64,000 nt of DNA from positions 85,090-149,089 of the forward strand of contig PAVO01000042.1 in assembly GCA_002713215.1 (NCBI GenBank). Direction: 5' to 3'. The notes under the pieces were generated by a model. The model searched no databases. It worked only from the letters and a program-made list of their open reading frames with translations, and was not told where the DNA came from. The position numbers were made by a program, and so were the translations under genes. The stretch comes from Crocinitomicaceae bacterium. Its GTDB lineage: Bacteria > Bacteroidota > Bacteroidia > Flavobacteriales_G > Salibacteraceae. Positions 37,374-46,794 of this stretch are shown in pieces (the stretch's first letter is position 1; every line of letters starts with the position of its first letter).

Positions 37374-38114
37374 TTACTCCTGTACTTCTATGCGGTAATT
37401 ATAAACTGCATAAGAGGCTAATTCTCTAAAATTTGGACTTCTCTTATTAAAAAGAGAATTTCTACCAAAACCAACCAGGAACTCTACACTTATTTCATTG
37501 ACAAAGATATCTCTAACCGACCAGTAACGCGCATAGGATTTCGACTCCAAATCGCCAGATTCTTGCTTGGTTTGACCCAGAAATATTTGATTTCTGACGT
37601 CTAATTTGACATTTAGATTTTTGCTTGTTACCATGGAGAAGTTGGTGTCGTTAACTACGGTTAATTCAAAATAACTTGGGGTTCTTGGATAATTTGACTG
37701 TTGGATAGAAAAATTATAGAGCCTTTCACCTATCCTTAGATTGATTCGGCCTTTATGATTTCCTGCAAATTCACCTGGTGAAATTGAACACCGGAAGTAA
37801 ATTTGACTTATTCTATCAATACGCAGTTCTTTGGCGTAAACCTTTTTAACTCCTAAATCTCCATATGAAAATAGGTCGAGGTACCCATTTCGAATGACAG
37901 GCTGTTCATATGAGTTGATACTATCGGCTGTTACAATATTTCCACTTGATGAAACCCAGCCATCAGCTTTGTCAAATGATTCCGTGATGGTAAATCTAAA
38001 TTTATCGATTTCAGGTTGATTTAATTCATTATCCAAGCCATCTTCTTTGTTACATCCAGAAAGAAGGACAAAGATTGAAGTAGTAAAGAGGAAAACAATT
38101 CTGCATAGCTTCAT
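37374..38114 (-). CDS. Lipoprotein of unknown function
   Basis: Start placed at the ATG of MKLCRIV (38114), because it opens a lipoprotein signal: hydrophobic core FLFTTSIFVL, lipobox LSGC with Cys about residue 20. An in-frame ATG 15 codons upstream would put polar residues in front. The mature part (246 codons in total) is rich in beta-strand-like segments and has no motif I recognise; it looks like a soluble domain tethered to a membrane. It is the last gene of the minus-strand run that begins at korA, 76 bases after the DUF3817 gene, and converges on yebC. Confidence 0.7.
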   Translation of the reverse strand: MKLCRIVFLFTTSIFVLLSGCNKEDGLDNELNQPEIDKFRFTITESFDKADGWVSSSGNIVTADSINSYEQPVIRNGYLDLFSYGDLGVKKVYAKELRIDRISQIYFRCSISPGEFAGNHKGRINLRIGERLYNFSIQQSNYPRTPSYFELTVVNDTNFSMVTSKNLNVKLDVRNQIFLGQTKQESGDLESKSYARYWSVRDIFVNEISVEFLVGFGRNSLFNKRSPNFRELASYAVYNYRIEVQE

Positions 38115-38190
38115 AATAACTTGGTTTGAAGTTAATTGGAATAAACTCCAGCCGCTCACAATTATTATAGGAAGATGAGAAGTTTAGATA

Positions 38191-38484
38191 TTATCTTTTT
38201 AGTTTAGTAATCACCCTTTTTTGAAAAAAGGTTCCAAATGGAACAAGGGCTAAAACAAATAGTACCACCGGAGTAATCCATTTCCATTTCATTTTACCCC
38301 AACTCTCGAATAAAAAATAGACATAGGCGCAAAACAAAATACCATGAATGGTTCCAACAATTCTAGTTGCTTCGGGGTAACCATACATGTATTTTAATGG
38401 CATGGCTATAAATAGAAGCAGGAGGTAGGAAACACCTTCAATGTGTCCTGTAATAATTAAATTGTGTTCGGGTAACTTAGCCAT
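38191..38484 (-). CDS. DUF3817 small membrane protein
   Basis: A 97-residue integral membrane protein with three hydrophobic stretches. The family pattern GHIEGVSYLLLL..AMPLKY at the N-terminus and IHGILFCAYVY in the middle match DUF3817 (YdzA-like) proteins. Function unknown in the family. The start codon is 8 bases from the stop of the TonB-like gene, so they are likely co-transcribed. Confidence 0.82.
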   Translation of the reverse strand: MAKLPEHNLIITGHIEGVSYLLLLFIAMPLKYMYGYPEATRIVGTIHGILFCAYVYFLFESWGKMKWKWITPVVLFVLALVPFGTFFQKRVITKLKR

Positions 38485-38492
38485 AATAAAAA

Positions 38493-39236
38493 CTAATCTG
38501 GTGAAGTGCAGAACGAATCCTTAAAGTTAACTGCAACGGGGTTTCCATTCTCAATAGCCTTATTGATATATCGACAGGCAGCTTTTGATTTGCCCAGTTC
38601 GTTTGCACAAACGGCAAGCTGAAACAACACTTCATGGTTTTTGGGGTCTCTTGGATATAATTGCTTAAGCTCAGCATATGCAGATTTGAAATCCTTATTT
38701 TTTATTAAATCCACTGCCTTTAAGTATTGAGTTTTAAAAGCTTCATCTGAAAAACTTGGAACTTTTTCACTGTGCTCCTTGTATGTTACCCATCTCCATG
38801 AATAATATGAATGAGGTGAATATAGTTTTCTCTCCGGGTGCTCGAAGTATTTTTGGTCAAAGCTATACCCCCCGGCATGCAATTGAAAAATGAAAACAAA
38901 ATTTACCTGCGAAGTATCCTTGACCCCATTTATTGTACCCGGTTTCCATGATACAATGTCAATCATTCTCCTCGCTTCATTTGTAAGCGAAGAATGAGAC
39001 GATTCCCATTCTATGAATTTAAATATTTTGCCATTTTCATCAAGTAAGAAAGAAATATAAACTGGGCCATCTTTATCATTGTCATACGCATGTTGGGGAT
39101 ATTGCATATGGCTGGCCGCTACGTTGGTGAAGTTAGCATATCCACCAGATGGTTCTGGATAAGTAAACTGCTGACTATAAGAAGAAAAGTAGCTGGGGAT
39201 CAAAAGCACTACAACAAAAATGCGGAAGACAGTCAT
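38493..39236 (-). CDS. TonB-C-terminal-like and TPR-containing periplasmic protein
   Basis: A 247-residue exported protein (signal peptide ending near SSYSQ). Residues about 45-125 resemble a TonB C-terminal domain: QYPQHAYDNDKDGPVYISF, a Glu-Ala-Arg helix and W-K-P-G, as in the energy-transducer family. Residues about 175-240 hold a TPR-like repeat (SAYAELKQLYPRDPKNHEV..LAVCANELGKSKAACRYINKAI). It lacks the long N-terminal helix and Pro-rich spacer of true TonB proteins, so it is probably not an energy transducer but a periplasmic scaffold of this domain family. It follows korB after 20 bases. Confidence 0.68.
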   Translation of the reverse strand: MTVFRIFVVVLLIPSYFSSYSQQFTYPEPSGGYANFTNVAASHMQYPQHAYDNDKDGPVYISFLLDENGKIFKFIEWESSHSSLTNEARRMIDIVSWKPGTINGVKDTSQVNFVFIFQLHAGGYSFDQKYFEHPERKLYSPHSYYSWRWVTYKEHSEKVPSFSDEAFKTQYLKAVDLIKNKDFKSAYAELKQLYPRDPKNHEVLFQLAVCANELGKSKAACRYINKAIENGNPVAVNFKDSFCTSPD

Positions 39237-39256
39237 TGGTACATATGGTTAAAAAT

Positions 39257-40264
39257 TTAATCGATAACCCAGGTATTGTTTCCCGCCAGCAATGAATCGA
39301 GGTCACCTTTACCTAAAGCTTCTGTGGCTTCGGCAATTTGTGCTTCCATAGCCGATTCGTAAGTTCCGCGATCTGTAGAATAGAAAACACCGAATGGTCG
39401 AGGCATTGAATCTTTAGAAGGAGCATCGAACATTCTCGAAAGAAGTGTGGCTTTCATATAATCTTGCTCATCATGAATCCATAAGTCGTTAAGGGAATGG
39501 CCATCGTCGAGATTTACAATAACGGGTTTAAATCCGTCGAGTTTAATTCCTAGATTCTTATCATTTCCAAAAATCAGAGGTTGATTGTGCTCCACAAATA
39601 TTGCATTGCCCGCTTTGGTCTCTTTATCAGTGAATGTAAAGAAAGCACCATCATTAAATACGTTACAATTCTGGTAAATCTCTATAAGAGAAGCCCCTTT
39701 GTGTTCATTTCCCCTTTTTAAGATTTCCTTCATGTGTTTGGGATCACGATCGAGGGTTCTTGCGAAAAACGAAGAGTCGGCACCCAGGGCCACTGCAGAA
39801 GGGTTAAAAGCGTGATCCAACACACCAAAAGGGCTCGATTTGGTAACTTTTCCTTCGTGCGAAGTAGGTGAGTACTGCCCCTTGGTTAGTCCATAAATTT
39901 CGTTGTTAAAGAGGAGAATATTGACGTCAAAATTTCTTCTCAACAGGTGAATCAAATGATTTCCACCAATGGAGAGAGAATCCCCATCACCGGTAATGAT
40001 CCATACATCCAATTCAGGGCGCGCAGCTTTTAATCCGCTGGCAATAGCGGTCGCTCGCCCGTGGATGGAGTGCATGCCATAGGTGTCCATGTAATATGGA
40101 AATCTACTAGAGCATCCAATACCTGAAATAAATACGATGTCTTCCCGCTTTCGGCCTAAATCCGCAACCACAGATTGAACCTGTTTTAATATGGAATAAT
40201 CACCACATCCGGGACACCATCGAATATCCTGATCAGTAACTAAGTCTTTTGCTGTTAAAGCCAT
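39257..40264 (-). CDS. korB: 2-oxoacid (2-oxoglutarate) ferredoxin oxidoreductase, beta subunit
   Basis: A 335-residue TPP-binding subunit. Cys residues for the [4Fe-4S] cluster are visible in CPGCGDY (17-20), GIGCSS (about 52) and later in YQNCNVF (about 200). The TPP/Mg motif GDGDSLSIGGNHLIH..NNEIYGLTKGQYSPTS matches the 2-oxoglutarate/2-oxoacid oxidoreductase beta family. It catalyses, with KorA, the CoA-dependent decarboxylation of a 2-oxoacid and reduces ferredoxin. Stop and start of korA and korB are 2 bases apart. The exact substrate is from family pattern (2-oxoglutarate most likely). Confidence 0.92.
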   Translation of the reverse strand: MALTAKDLVTDQDIRWCPGCGDYSILKQVQSVVADLGRKREDIVFISGIGCSSRFPYYMDTYGMHSIHGRATAIASGLKAARPELDVWIITGDGDSLSIGGNHLIHLLRRNFDVNILLFNNEIYGLTKGQYSPTSHEGKVTKSSPFGVLDHAFNPSAVALGADSSFFARTLDRDPKHMKEILKRGNEHKGASLIEIYQNCNVFNDGAFFTFTDKETKAGNAIFVEHNQPLIFGNDKNLGIKLDGFKPVIVNLDDGHSLNDLWIHDEQDYMKATLLSRMFDAPSKDSMPRPFGVFYSTDRGTYESAMEAQIAEATEALGKGDLDSLLAGNNTWVID

Positions 40265-40266
40265 GA

Positions 40267-42105
40267 TTAATAAATCTCCTTTACTTTTTCAATAATTTCA
40301 TTGGTTGTAAACGGCAGGCCTTTTATCTTACACAAACGAATAGAAGGGATTAAGTATTTATTTCGGATTAAAATATCCAGCTGTCCATCGTTAATCTCCG
40401 GTATGAGAACCTTATCATAATTGTTAAGTATTTCTCCGAGATTTTTTGGAAATGGATTGAGGTAACGCAGCTGAGCATGGCTAACTTCATAACCTTCTTC
40501 TAATAGGATCTTCGTCGCCGATTTAATGGCTCCATAGGGCGACCCCCAGCCCAATACCAATACTTTTCCTGTTGACTGTCCCTGGTCAATTTCCTGGAGA
40601 GGAATGTCATTCGCTATTCTATCAATTTTAGCCGCCCGGGTTTTTACCATGTGCTGGTGATTATCGGGGTCGTAGGATATGTTTCCGGTTAAGTCCTCCT
40701 TTTCAATTCCGCCAACCCGATGTTCTAATCCGGGCATTCCGGGAACAGCCCATTCGCGAACCAGGTTTTCATCCCTCTTATAAGGCATATACGGTTCTTC
40801 CTCGTAATCTTTTGGGTTAGGGAATTTGGGTTTAAACGGTTTCAGTTCAGAAGATTTTGGAAACGCCCAGGGTTCAGCTCCATTGGCAATGTAACCATCA
40901 CTCAACAACATTACGGGAATCATATGGCAGACTGCCAGTCGACAAGCTTCGTATGCGGCTTCAAAAGCATCTTTAGGTGATCTTGGCGCTACCACAACGG
41001 TTTGTGCTTCACCATTTCTTCCGAATAATGCCTGCATTAAGTCAGATTGTTCAGTCTTTGTTGGTAATCCTGTGGATGGCCCGCCTCGTTGAACATTTAC
41101 AACCACCAAAGGTATTTCCAGCATTACCGCCAGTCCAAGAGCTTCTCCTTTAATGGCTATTCCTGGCCCTGATGACCCTGTTGTTGCCATAGCACCACCA
41201 AAAGCGGCTCCAATACAAGCGGTTACAGCGGCAATTTCATCCTCGGCCTGAAATGTCTTAACGCCAAAATTTTTGTGTTTGGCTAATTCATGAAGAATAT
41301 CTGAAGCAGGAGTAATCGGGTATGACCCATAAAACAATTGCAACCCCGATTTTTTAGCAGCAGCAATAAGCCCCATGGCAGTAGCTTGATTTCCCATAAT
41401 GGATCGGTAAGTACCGGTAGGAAGCTCCGCCTTTTTTACATCATATCGGGTGGTAAAAGTCTCGGTGGTATCTCCGTAGTGATAACCAGCCTTAAGCACT
41501 TTAATGTTAGCTTCCAGAATTTCGGGCTTTTTACTGAATTTCTGGTTAAGGAAGGTAATAGACTCCTTCATTTCCCGATTAAACATCCAATAGAGGTAAC
41601 CGAGCACAAACATGTTTTTTGAGCGTTCAATATCCTTGCGACCAAGGGCTGAATCTTTAAGCGTTTCTTGCGTAAGTTTACTGATGTCAATTTGCTGGAC
41701 CGTATAGTTAGCAAGGGATTCATCTTCCAGTGGATTGGTTTCTACCTGGGCAAGTTTTAAATTTTTACGGTCAAACCCTGAAATATTGGCAACAATTATT
41801 CCATTCTTTTTTACCTTATGCAAACTGGATTTTAGCCCTGCAGCGTTCATGGCTACCAAAACATCACATTCGTCACCTGGTGTGTAAATTTCTGTACTTC
41901 CAAATTTCATTTGAAAACCCGAAACACCCGCTACAGTTCCAATAGGTGCACGTATTTCCGCAGGATAATTGGGGAATGTAGCCAGGTCGTTACCAAAGTT
42001 GGCATTGGTGTCAGCGAACTGATTTCCTGTTAGTTGCATTCCATCGCCGGAATCTCCTGCAAATAGGATTGTAATTTCTTTTAACTCGTTTTTTTTCGCT
42101 TCCAT
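40267..42105 (-). CDS. korA: 2-oxoacid (2-oxoglutarate) ferredoxin oxidoreductase, fused gamma/alpha subunit
   Basis: Start set at MEAKKNELK (42105), 22 codons inside the longer frame, since the family begins just before GDSGDGMQLTGNQFADT, the gamma-domain motif. The 612-residue subunit joins a gamma domain (about 1-190) with an alpha (PP-like) domain, in which YGSYPITPASDILHELA and GSSGPGIAIKGEALGLA are conserved. It supplies acyl transfer to CoA together with KorB. A perfect -7 box lies 19 bases upstream. In Bacteroidota this enzyme often feeds the TCA cycle or reductive carboxylation. Confidence 0.92.
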   Translation of the reverse strand: MEAKKNELKEITILFAGDSGDGMQLTGNQFADTNANFGNDLATFPNYPAEIRAPIGTVAGVSGFQMKFGSTEIYTPGDECDVLVAMNAAGLKSSLHKVKKNGIIVANISGFDRKNLKLAQVETNPLEDESLANYTVQQIDISKLTQETLKDSALGRKDIERSKNMFVLGYLYWMFNREMKESITFLNQKFSKKPEILEANIKVLKAGYHYGDTTETFTTRYDVKKAELPTGTYRSIMGNQATAMGLIAAAKKSGLQLFYGSYPITPASDILHELAKHKNFGVKTFQAEDEIAAVTACIGAAFGGAMATTGSSGPGIAIKGEALGLAVMLEIPLVVVNVQRGGPSTGLPTKTEQSDLMQALFGRNGEAQTVVVAPRSPKDAFEAAYEACRLAVCHMIPVMLLSDGYIANGAEPWAFPKSSELKPFKPKFPNPKDYEEEPYMPYKRDENLVREWAVPGMPGLEHRVGGIEKEDLTGNISYDPDNHQHMVKTRAAKIDRIANDIPLQEIDQGQSTGKVLVLGWGSPYGAIKSATKILLEEGYEVSHAQLRYLNPFPKNLGEILNNYDKVLIPEINDGQLDILIRNKYLIPSIRLCKIKGLPFTTNEIIEKVKEIY

Positions 42106-42124
42106 GCTTGCTAAAAATCGCGTG

Positions 42125-42132
42125 CAAAAATA
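42125..42132 (-). promoter_or_regulatory. -7 promoter box of korAB
   Basis: TATTTTTG on the minus strand is an exact TAnnTTTG and is followed by CACGC, like the box of the second giant gene. It lies 19 bases before the korA start. Confidence 0.5.
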
Positions 42133-42245
42133 GCCGAAATAGGCATATTTAGTTTGTGATATTAGGTACAATTGGAGGCATTATTGGTTCAAGTGCCATT
42201 AGCCGCAAACTACAACGTTTAATTCTTGTTTTAATTAGAAATGGC

Positions 42246-42987
42246 ATGAATCAAACACCAAAACATTGGATACGGATTGTAATGAGCCTGTTAGCAGTTC
42301 TAATGCTGCTCCTTTCCTATGAGGGGAAGTCTCAGATTGATTCTATAAAGTTTATCAACGAATTCTCAGTTACCGGAAACTATACAGCCTCATTCAATAA
42401 TGAAATTATGGGCAAACCCGGGTTTGGTATTGGGGGTTATGTCTTTCCTGGAAGTGATAATTGGGTTTCCCCTGTCTTTGGAATTGAATACAATTATTCC
42501 CAACACTTTCGGTCATATTACGCAAATGATGATGAGGTTACTCACTTTGGAAGGACAAGCTGGACCGATGTATCTTTGAATTCCAAGCACTTACCATTCC
42601 AGTAAGCATCCGATTTTCATATGGTAATTCTTTCAAATTATTCATGGAAACAGGCATGTATATACAGTTTATTCTGGCTTCAAAAATGAGCGGGCTATAT
42701 TGCTCTTATAGGTTAAATAACATGGGTACTCAGAATCAAAATACTACATTTCATGAGGACTAATAGGTCTTCTGATCCGCAAATTAGACCATTGCCAATT
42801 GGCTTTTTGCTGAACGCTGGTGTAAGAATTCCTTTTGGTAATTCAGAATTTATTGTTGCTCCTTATTGTTGCTCCTGGCATAAGAACAGGGATTCCTTTT
42901 CCTAGCCTGGGCAATCGGTTTTTTGAATCTTTGTTCAACTTGTCTCTAAGATTTAAGATAAAGGATTACAAGATTAATCCGCACTGA
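42246..42987 (+). pseudogene. Outer-membrane beta-barrel (PorT-like) gene broken by three frameshifts
   Basis: Joined conceptually, the frames read as one exported barrel-like protein: signal-type start at 42246 (MNQTPKHWIRIVMSLLAVL), VTGNYTASFNNEIMGKPGFG, then LTIPVSIRFSYGNSFKLFMETG, then RPLPIGFLLNAGVRIPFGN, then EFIVAPGIRTGIPFPSLG to a stop at 42985. Breaks: one missing base near 42592, an indel near 42748, and a perfect 13-base tandem duplication (42850-42862 and 42863-42875) that shifts the frame; removing one copy restores it. The pattern 'L.IP..I...FG' is that of PorT-type outer-membrane proteins. It is probably not functional; a sequencing error cannot explain all three at once easily. 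The first open frame ends at 42605. Confidence 0.8.
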
Positions 42988-43044
42988 TTTTACCTAGAGA
43001 TAGGTGTCAATTCGGATAAGTCATTTATCAGTTTCACAAGCTAA

Positions 43045-44187
43045 TCATATGCTTTTGGTTGCCGTGAGGAGACAATTTTTCATACTCTCCCACAGAAGAC
43101 CGGTCGTTTTATCCCATGAAAAATCATTCGCCCGTTTAAAACCTTTTTCTATAATGGACTCTGCCAATTGAGGTTCATGAATCAAGCGTTTCATCTGTTC
43201 CGATATAGAATCACTACTAAGAGGGTTACATAACAGGGAAGCGTCACCTGCTATTTCAGGCATGGAACTTACATCTGAAGTAATCACCGGCACACCACAC
43301 TTCATGGATTCGATAATAGGGATTCCAAAACCCTCAAAAGTGGAGACGTAGAGCATGGCCTCAGCCGAACCAACAGCCTGTGCAACCTCAGTTCCCGATA
43401 AATTGTCTTCGAAAACAACCTGCTCCTTATATTTCATATTGTTCAGCGTACTTTCCATTTCCGAAGTCCACCATTTCCTTTTGCCAGCCAACAATAAATT
43501 ATGCTGGTAGTTACCTGAGCTTTTGAATTTTTCAAAGGCATCCAATAATCGGGCGATGTTTTTTCGGGGATGTAAGGCACCAACAAACACAAAGTAGGGG
43601 TTACCATTGGTGTGTTTTTTTTGAACCATCGTTTTTTCTTCTTTGGTCAATGGCTTAAAACGATCCGAAACTCCATTATAAACCACATCAATTTTACTAC
43701 TGTCTACTCCATATTGGTCAACAATATCTTTTTTTGAGAATTCACTAACCGTGGCAATTCGAGTAGCCTTCCTTGCATATTTTGGAAAGTAGTGGCGGTA
43801 GTATTTTCGATACCAAAAAGGTAGATCCCGTGGATAATGTTCAAAATTGATATCATGAATAACCGGCAAGTTGGGTACCGAGGAATTGATTGATAGGTAT
43901 CCATCAGGTGATAAAAAGAGATCGGGCTGATGTTTTTTTAAGACAGTTGGAATTGATTGCTCGAACCACAAATACCAAAGAAACGGATGACGACTGGGCG
44001 GACCAACCTTTACCGGGGTTACGTTATTACCAAATATGAAGTCCTGATGCCAAGGACGATCGAAGATGAAAATAAATTCATCATTTGTTCGTTGTTGCGT
44101 AATTCTTTTTAGAGTTTCATAGCTAAACCACCCGATTCCTTCGAGTCTGTTCTTTAAGAGAAGACGGGTGTTAACAGCTATTTTCAT
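43045..44187 (-). CDS. Glycosyltransferase family 4
   Basis: A 380-residue GT-B enzyme. N-terminal MKIAVNTRLL, the linker segment FVFVGALHPRKNIARLLDAF (about 200-220) and the nucleotide-sugar site STFEGFGIPIIESMKCGVPVITSD (about 275-300) with the EGFG..E pattern are hallmarks of GT4. It moves a sugar from a nucleotide sugar, on the cytoplasmic side, probably in polysaccharide synthesis; donor and acceptor cannot be told. It is divergent from the wzz-like gene with 54 bases between the starts. Confidence 0.9.
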   Translation of the reverse strand: MKIAVNTRLLLKNRLEGIGWFSYETLKRITQQRTNDEFIFIFDRPWHQDFIFGNNVTPVKVGPPSRHPFLWYLWFEQSIPTVLKKHQPDLFLSPDGYLSINSSVPNLPVIHDINFEHYPRDLPFWYRKYYRHYFPKYARKATRIATVSEFSKKDIVDQYGVDSSKIDVVYNGVSDRFKPLTKEEKTMVQKKHTNGNPYFVFVGALHPRKNIARLLDAFEKFKSSGNYQHNLLLAGKRKWWTSEMESTLNNMKYKEQVVFEDNLSGTEVAQAVGSAEAMLYVSTFEGFGIPIIESMKCGVPVITSDVSSMPEIAGDASLLCNPLSSDSISEQMKRLIHEPQLAESIIEKGFKRANDFSWDKTTGLLWESMKNCLLTATKSI

Positions 44188-44213
44188 AAGTGGCTAAACT
44201 AAACGAATTCTGT

Positions 44214-44221
44214 TACTTTTG
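44214..44221 (+). promoter_or_regulatory. -7 promoter box of the wzz/ligase operon
   Basis: TACTTTTG is an exact TAnnTTTG, followed by GCGCCCC, 20 bases before the ATG at 44242. Confidence 0.45.
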
Positions 44222-44241
44222 GCGCCCCTAAATTGCTTTTA

Positions 44242-45261
44242 ATGAGTATAGAAAATAATTCAGAACAGTTCGACAGCACGAATTTATTAGTCTTCCTACT
44301 TAAATGGAAAAAACCGCTAATTATTGTTTCATTATCTGCTGCGGTGTTATCTGCTATAGTATCGTTAATTATTCCGGAAAAATTTGAATCTACCTACGTG
44401 TTCTTCCCGGCATACTCTGGTTCCATTTCCAAAGGGGTAATGACTGAAGATGCAGGAGCGAAAAACGACATTGTTCAGTTTGGTGAAGAAGAACAGGCAG
44501 AGCAGATGCTTCAAATCTTAAACTCGGAATGGATTCGAAACAAGGTAGTCAATAAATATGGATTGTACGACCATTATGAGTTGTACGAAGACGTTGCCTA
44601 CCGAAATACCAAATTGGTAAAAATGTGGGAGGACAATGTTTCTTTTAAGAGAACCGAATTTCAATCCATTGAGATCAGGGTGTTGGATACCGATCCGAAG
44701 ATGGCTGCCAATATTGCAAACGATGTAGCCATGCTGCTGGATAGTGCTAAGAATAAAATGATCCATGAAAGAGCAAGTCAGGCATTTTTGGTAATTGAAA
44801 AGGAATATTTGGCCATGGAAAAAAGGATGGCTGAAATTGATGATACCTTAAAATGGTTAGGAGCCAAAGGAATTGCCAATGCGGAAAAGCAGGCAGAAAT
44901 GCTTTCTCAGGAATACTATAAGGCACTTGGTAGGGGAGATAAGTTAGCCTCTGCCAAATTGAAGGATAAACTCGATACCCTGGGGAAATATGGACCATTT
45001 CAGGAGAAGCTAATCGATCAGCGTGAGTTTGATATGGAAAGGTTGTTCCTGTTGAAGGCTAAGTACGAAGAGCTTAAAGTGGATAAAAGCCAGAACGTAA
45101 CCCATAAATTTACGGTGAATAAAGCCTGGCCTTCTGAGAAAAAAGCTTATCCCATTCGTTGGCTAATCGTGGTAGTTTCTACCGTTTCCTCCTTTATTCT
45201 TGGGGTACTGGTCATCATTGGAATTGAGAACTACCGCAGGGTAGTTAAGCAAGAAGTTTAA
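44242..45261 (+). CDS. Wzz-type polysaccharide chain-length determinant
   Basis: The ATG at 44242 (MSIENNSEQ) is preferred over an in-frame TTG 9 bases upstream. The 339-residue protein has the Wzz layout: TM near residues 24-47 (IIVSLSAAVLSAIVSLI), a long periplasmic helical region with coiled-coil parts (about 150-280) and a second TM near 305-328. The short KKAYPIRW before the second TM is typical. No kinase domain is fused. It would set the chain length of an exported polysaccharide together with the polymerase or ligase encoded 12 bases downstream. Confidence 0.85.
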   Translation: MSIENNSEQFDSTNLLVFLLKWKKPLIIVSLSAAVLSAIVSLIIPEKFESTYVFFPAYSGSISKGVMTEDAGAKNDIVQFGEEEQAEQMLQILNSEWIRNKVVNKYGLYDHYELYEDVAYRNTKLVKMWEDNVSFKRTEFQSIEIRVLDTDPKMAANIANDVAMLLDSAKNKMIHERASQAFLVIEKEYLAMEKRMAEIDDTLKWLGAKGIANAEKQAEMLSQEYYKALGRGDKLASAKLKDKLDTLGKYGPFQEKLIDQREFDMERLFLLKAKYEELKVDKSQNVTHKFTVNKAWPSEKKAYPIRWLIVVVSTVSSFILGVLVIIGIENYRRVVKQEV

Positions 45262-45273
45262 TTCTTCATCTCA

Positions 45274-46719
45274 ATGAATTTTAGTCTTTCAACGCAAACT
45301 GGAAAGGAGAACGTATTTTATGCAATTCTTTCGCTATTTGTGTTGATAGCATGTGTAGCAACCGGATTCGAATTTTACTATTTGTGGGGAATACCAGCCG
45401 CAGTTCTGGTTGTTGGACTCGCTTTATTTAAGCTGGATTGGTTACTGCTTACCATCGTTTTTTTTACGCCGCTTTCATTAAATCTCGAAAAACTCGAATT
45501 TGGATTAGGAGTATACCTTCCTACCGAACCGCTCATGTTTGGCGCCATGCTCATCTTTTTTGCCAAGGTGGCCTACGATTGGAAATTCGATATGGCCGTT
45601 CTTAAACATCCTTTGAGCATCGCCATTCTATTTAATCTAATTTGGATATTCATTTGCGTGTTTCCAAGTGAGCTTCCGCTGGTCAGTTTTAAATTTTTTG
45701 TGTCCAGAATGTGGTTTGTTGTGCCATTTTATTTTGTGGCAACCCATCTCTTTAAGGATCACAAAAACATCGACCGGTTCATTTGGGCATACATCATTCC
45801 CTTTTGCGCGGTTATTATCTGGACCTTGGTAAATCACGCGATTAGAGGATTCGAAGAAAAACCGGCACACTGGGTTATGGAGCCGTTTTATAAAGACCAC
45901 ACCAGTTATGGCGCAATGATCGCCTTTTTTATCCCGATAATTACATTGTATCTTTTCGTTAAAAAAATTAGAATCACGGCTAAGTTTCAGTTTTTCCTGG
46001 TACTGGTTCTGTTTATCGTTGCCGTTATCTTTAGCTATACCCGTGCTGCCTGGGTCAGCTTATTGGGTGTATTGGTTATCTATTACATCATTCGTTTAAG
46101 AGTTCATATCCGATACCTTTTAATGTTAGGTGCATTTGCCCTTTTTGTTCTGTACAATGTTCAGGATACCATTATTCAAAAGCTGGAAAAAAACCGACAG
46201 GATTCATCCAGTGACCTGTCAGAACATGTAGAGTCAATCTCCAATGTTGCCACCGATGCGAGTAATGTAGAGCGAATGAACCGATGGTCGGCAGCATTAA
46301 AAATGTGGCAGGAAAGACCTGTTTTTGGGCATGGCCCGGGAACCTATTCATTTCTATATGCACCTTATCAGCACTCAAGTTTATTGACTATTATTTCTAC
46401 CAACTTTGGAGATGGAGGCAATGCGCACAGTGAATACATTGGCCCCCTGGCTGAAACAGGAATCTTAGGATTGCTTACGTTTCTGGTCATTGTGTTTTTA
46501 TTTTACTATACAGCAATTCCATTGTATTATCGGCTTAAAGACCAAAAACTAAAGCTGATCTTAATGGGAGTGATCTTAGGTCAAACCACCTACCTCATTC
46601 ATGGATTCCTTAATAATTTCCTGGATACAGATAAAGCTGCCGTTCCATTTTGGGGTTTTATAGCCATAGTGGTGGCACTTGACGTATTTCAAAAGAGGCA
46701 AAAAACTTCGGAGGTATAG
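45274..46719 (+). CDS. O-antigen ligase/polymerase family protein (Wzy_C)
   Basis: A 481-residue multi-pass membrane protein with about 11 hydrophobic segments. The Wzy_C segment FSYTRAAWVSLLGVLVIY (about 247-265) and the periplasmic loop RPVFGHGPGTYSF..NAHSEYIGPLAETG (about 345-400) are those of the O-antigen ligase/polymerase family. It joins or polymerises lipid-linked glycans at the periplasmic side. Which of the two reactions cannot be told. It is in one operon with the wzz-like gene; with the GT4 gene this makes a small polysaccharide locus. Confidence 0.87.
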   Translation: MNFSLSTQTGKENVFYAILSLFVLIACVATGFEFYYLWGIPAAVLVVGLALFKLDWLLLTIVFFTPLSLNLEKLEFGLGVYLPTEPLMFGAMLIFFAKVAYDWKFDMAVLKHPLSIAILFNLIWIFICVFPSELPLVSFKFFVSRMWFVVPFYFVATHLFKDHKNIDRFIWAYIIPFCAVIIWTLVNHAIRGFEEKPAHWVMEPFYKDHTSYGAMIAFFIPIITLYLFVKKIRITAKFQFFLVLVLFIVAVIFSYTRAAWVSLLGVLVIYYIIRLRVHIRYLLMLGAFALFVLYNVQDTIIQKLEKNRQDSSSDLSEHVESISNVATDASNVERMNRWSAALKMWQERPVFGHGPGTYSFLYAPYQHSSLLTIISTNFGDGGNAHSEYIGPLAETGILGLLTFLVIVFLFYYTAIPLYYRLKDQKLKLILMGVILGQTTYLIHGFLNNFLDTDKAAVPFWGFIAIVVALDVFQKRQKTSEV

Positions 46720-46794
46720 AAGGAATTATTTCTTTAAGGGCAACTTTTTGCCTAACTTGGCGTCTTATTGTAAGAAATAAGTAAAATCAGGGCC

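Noticed and set aside
44233..44241. TTG start of the wzz-like gene
   Set aside because: An ATG follows 9 bases later with a usual N-terminus.
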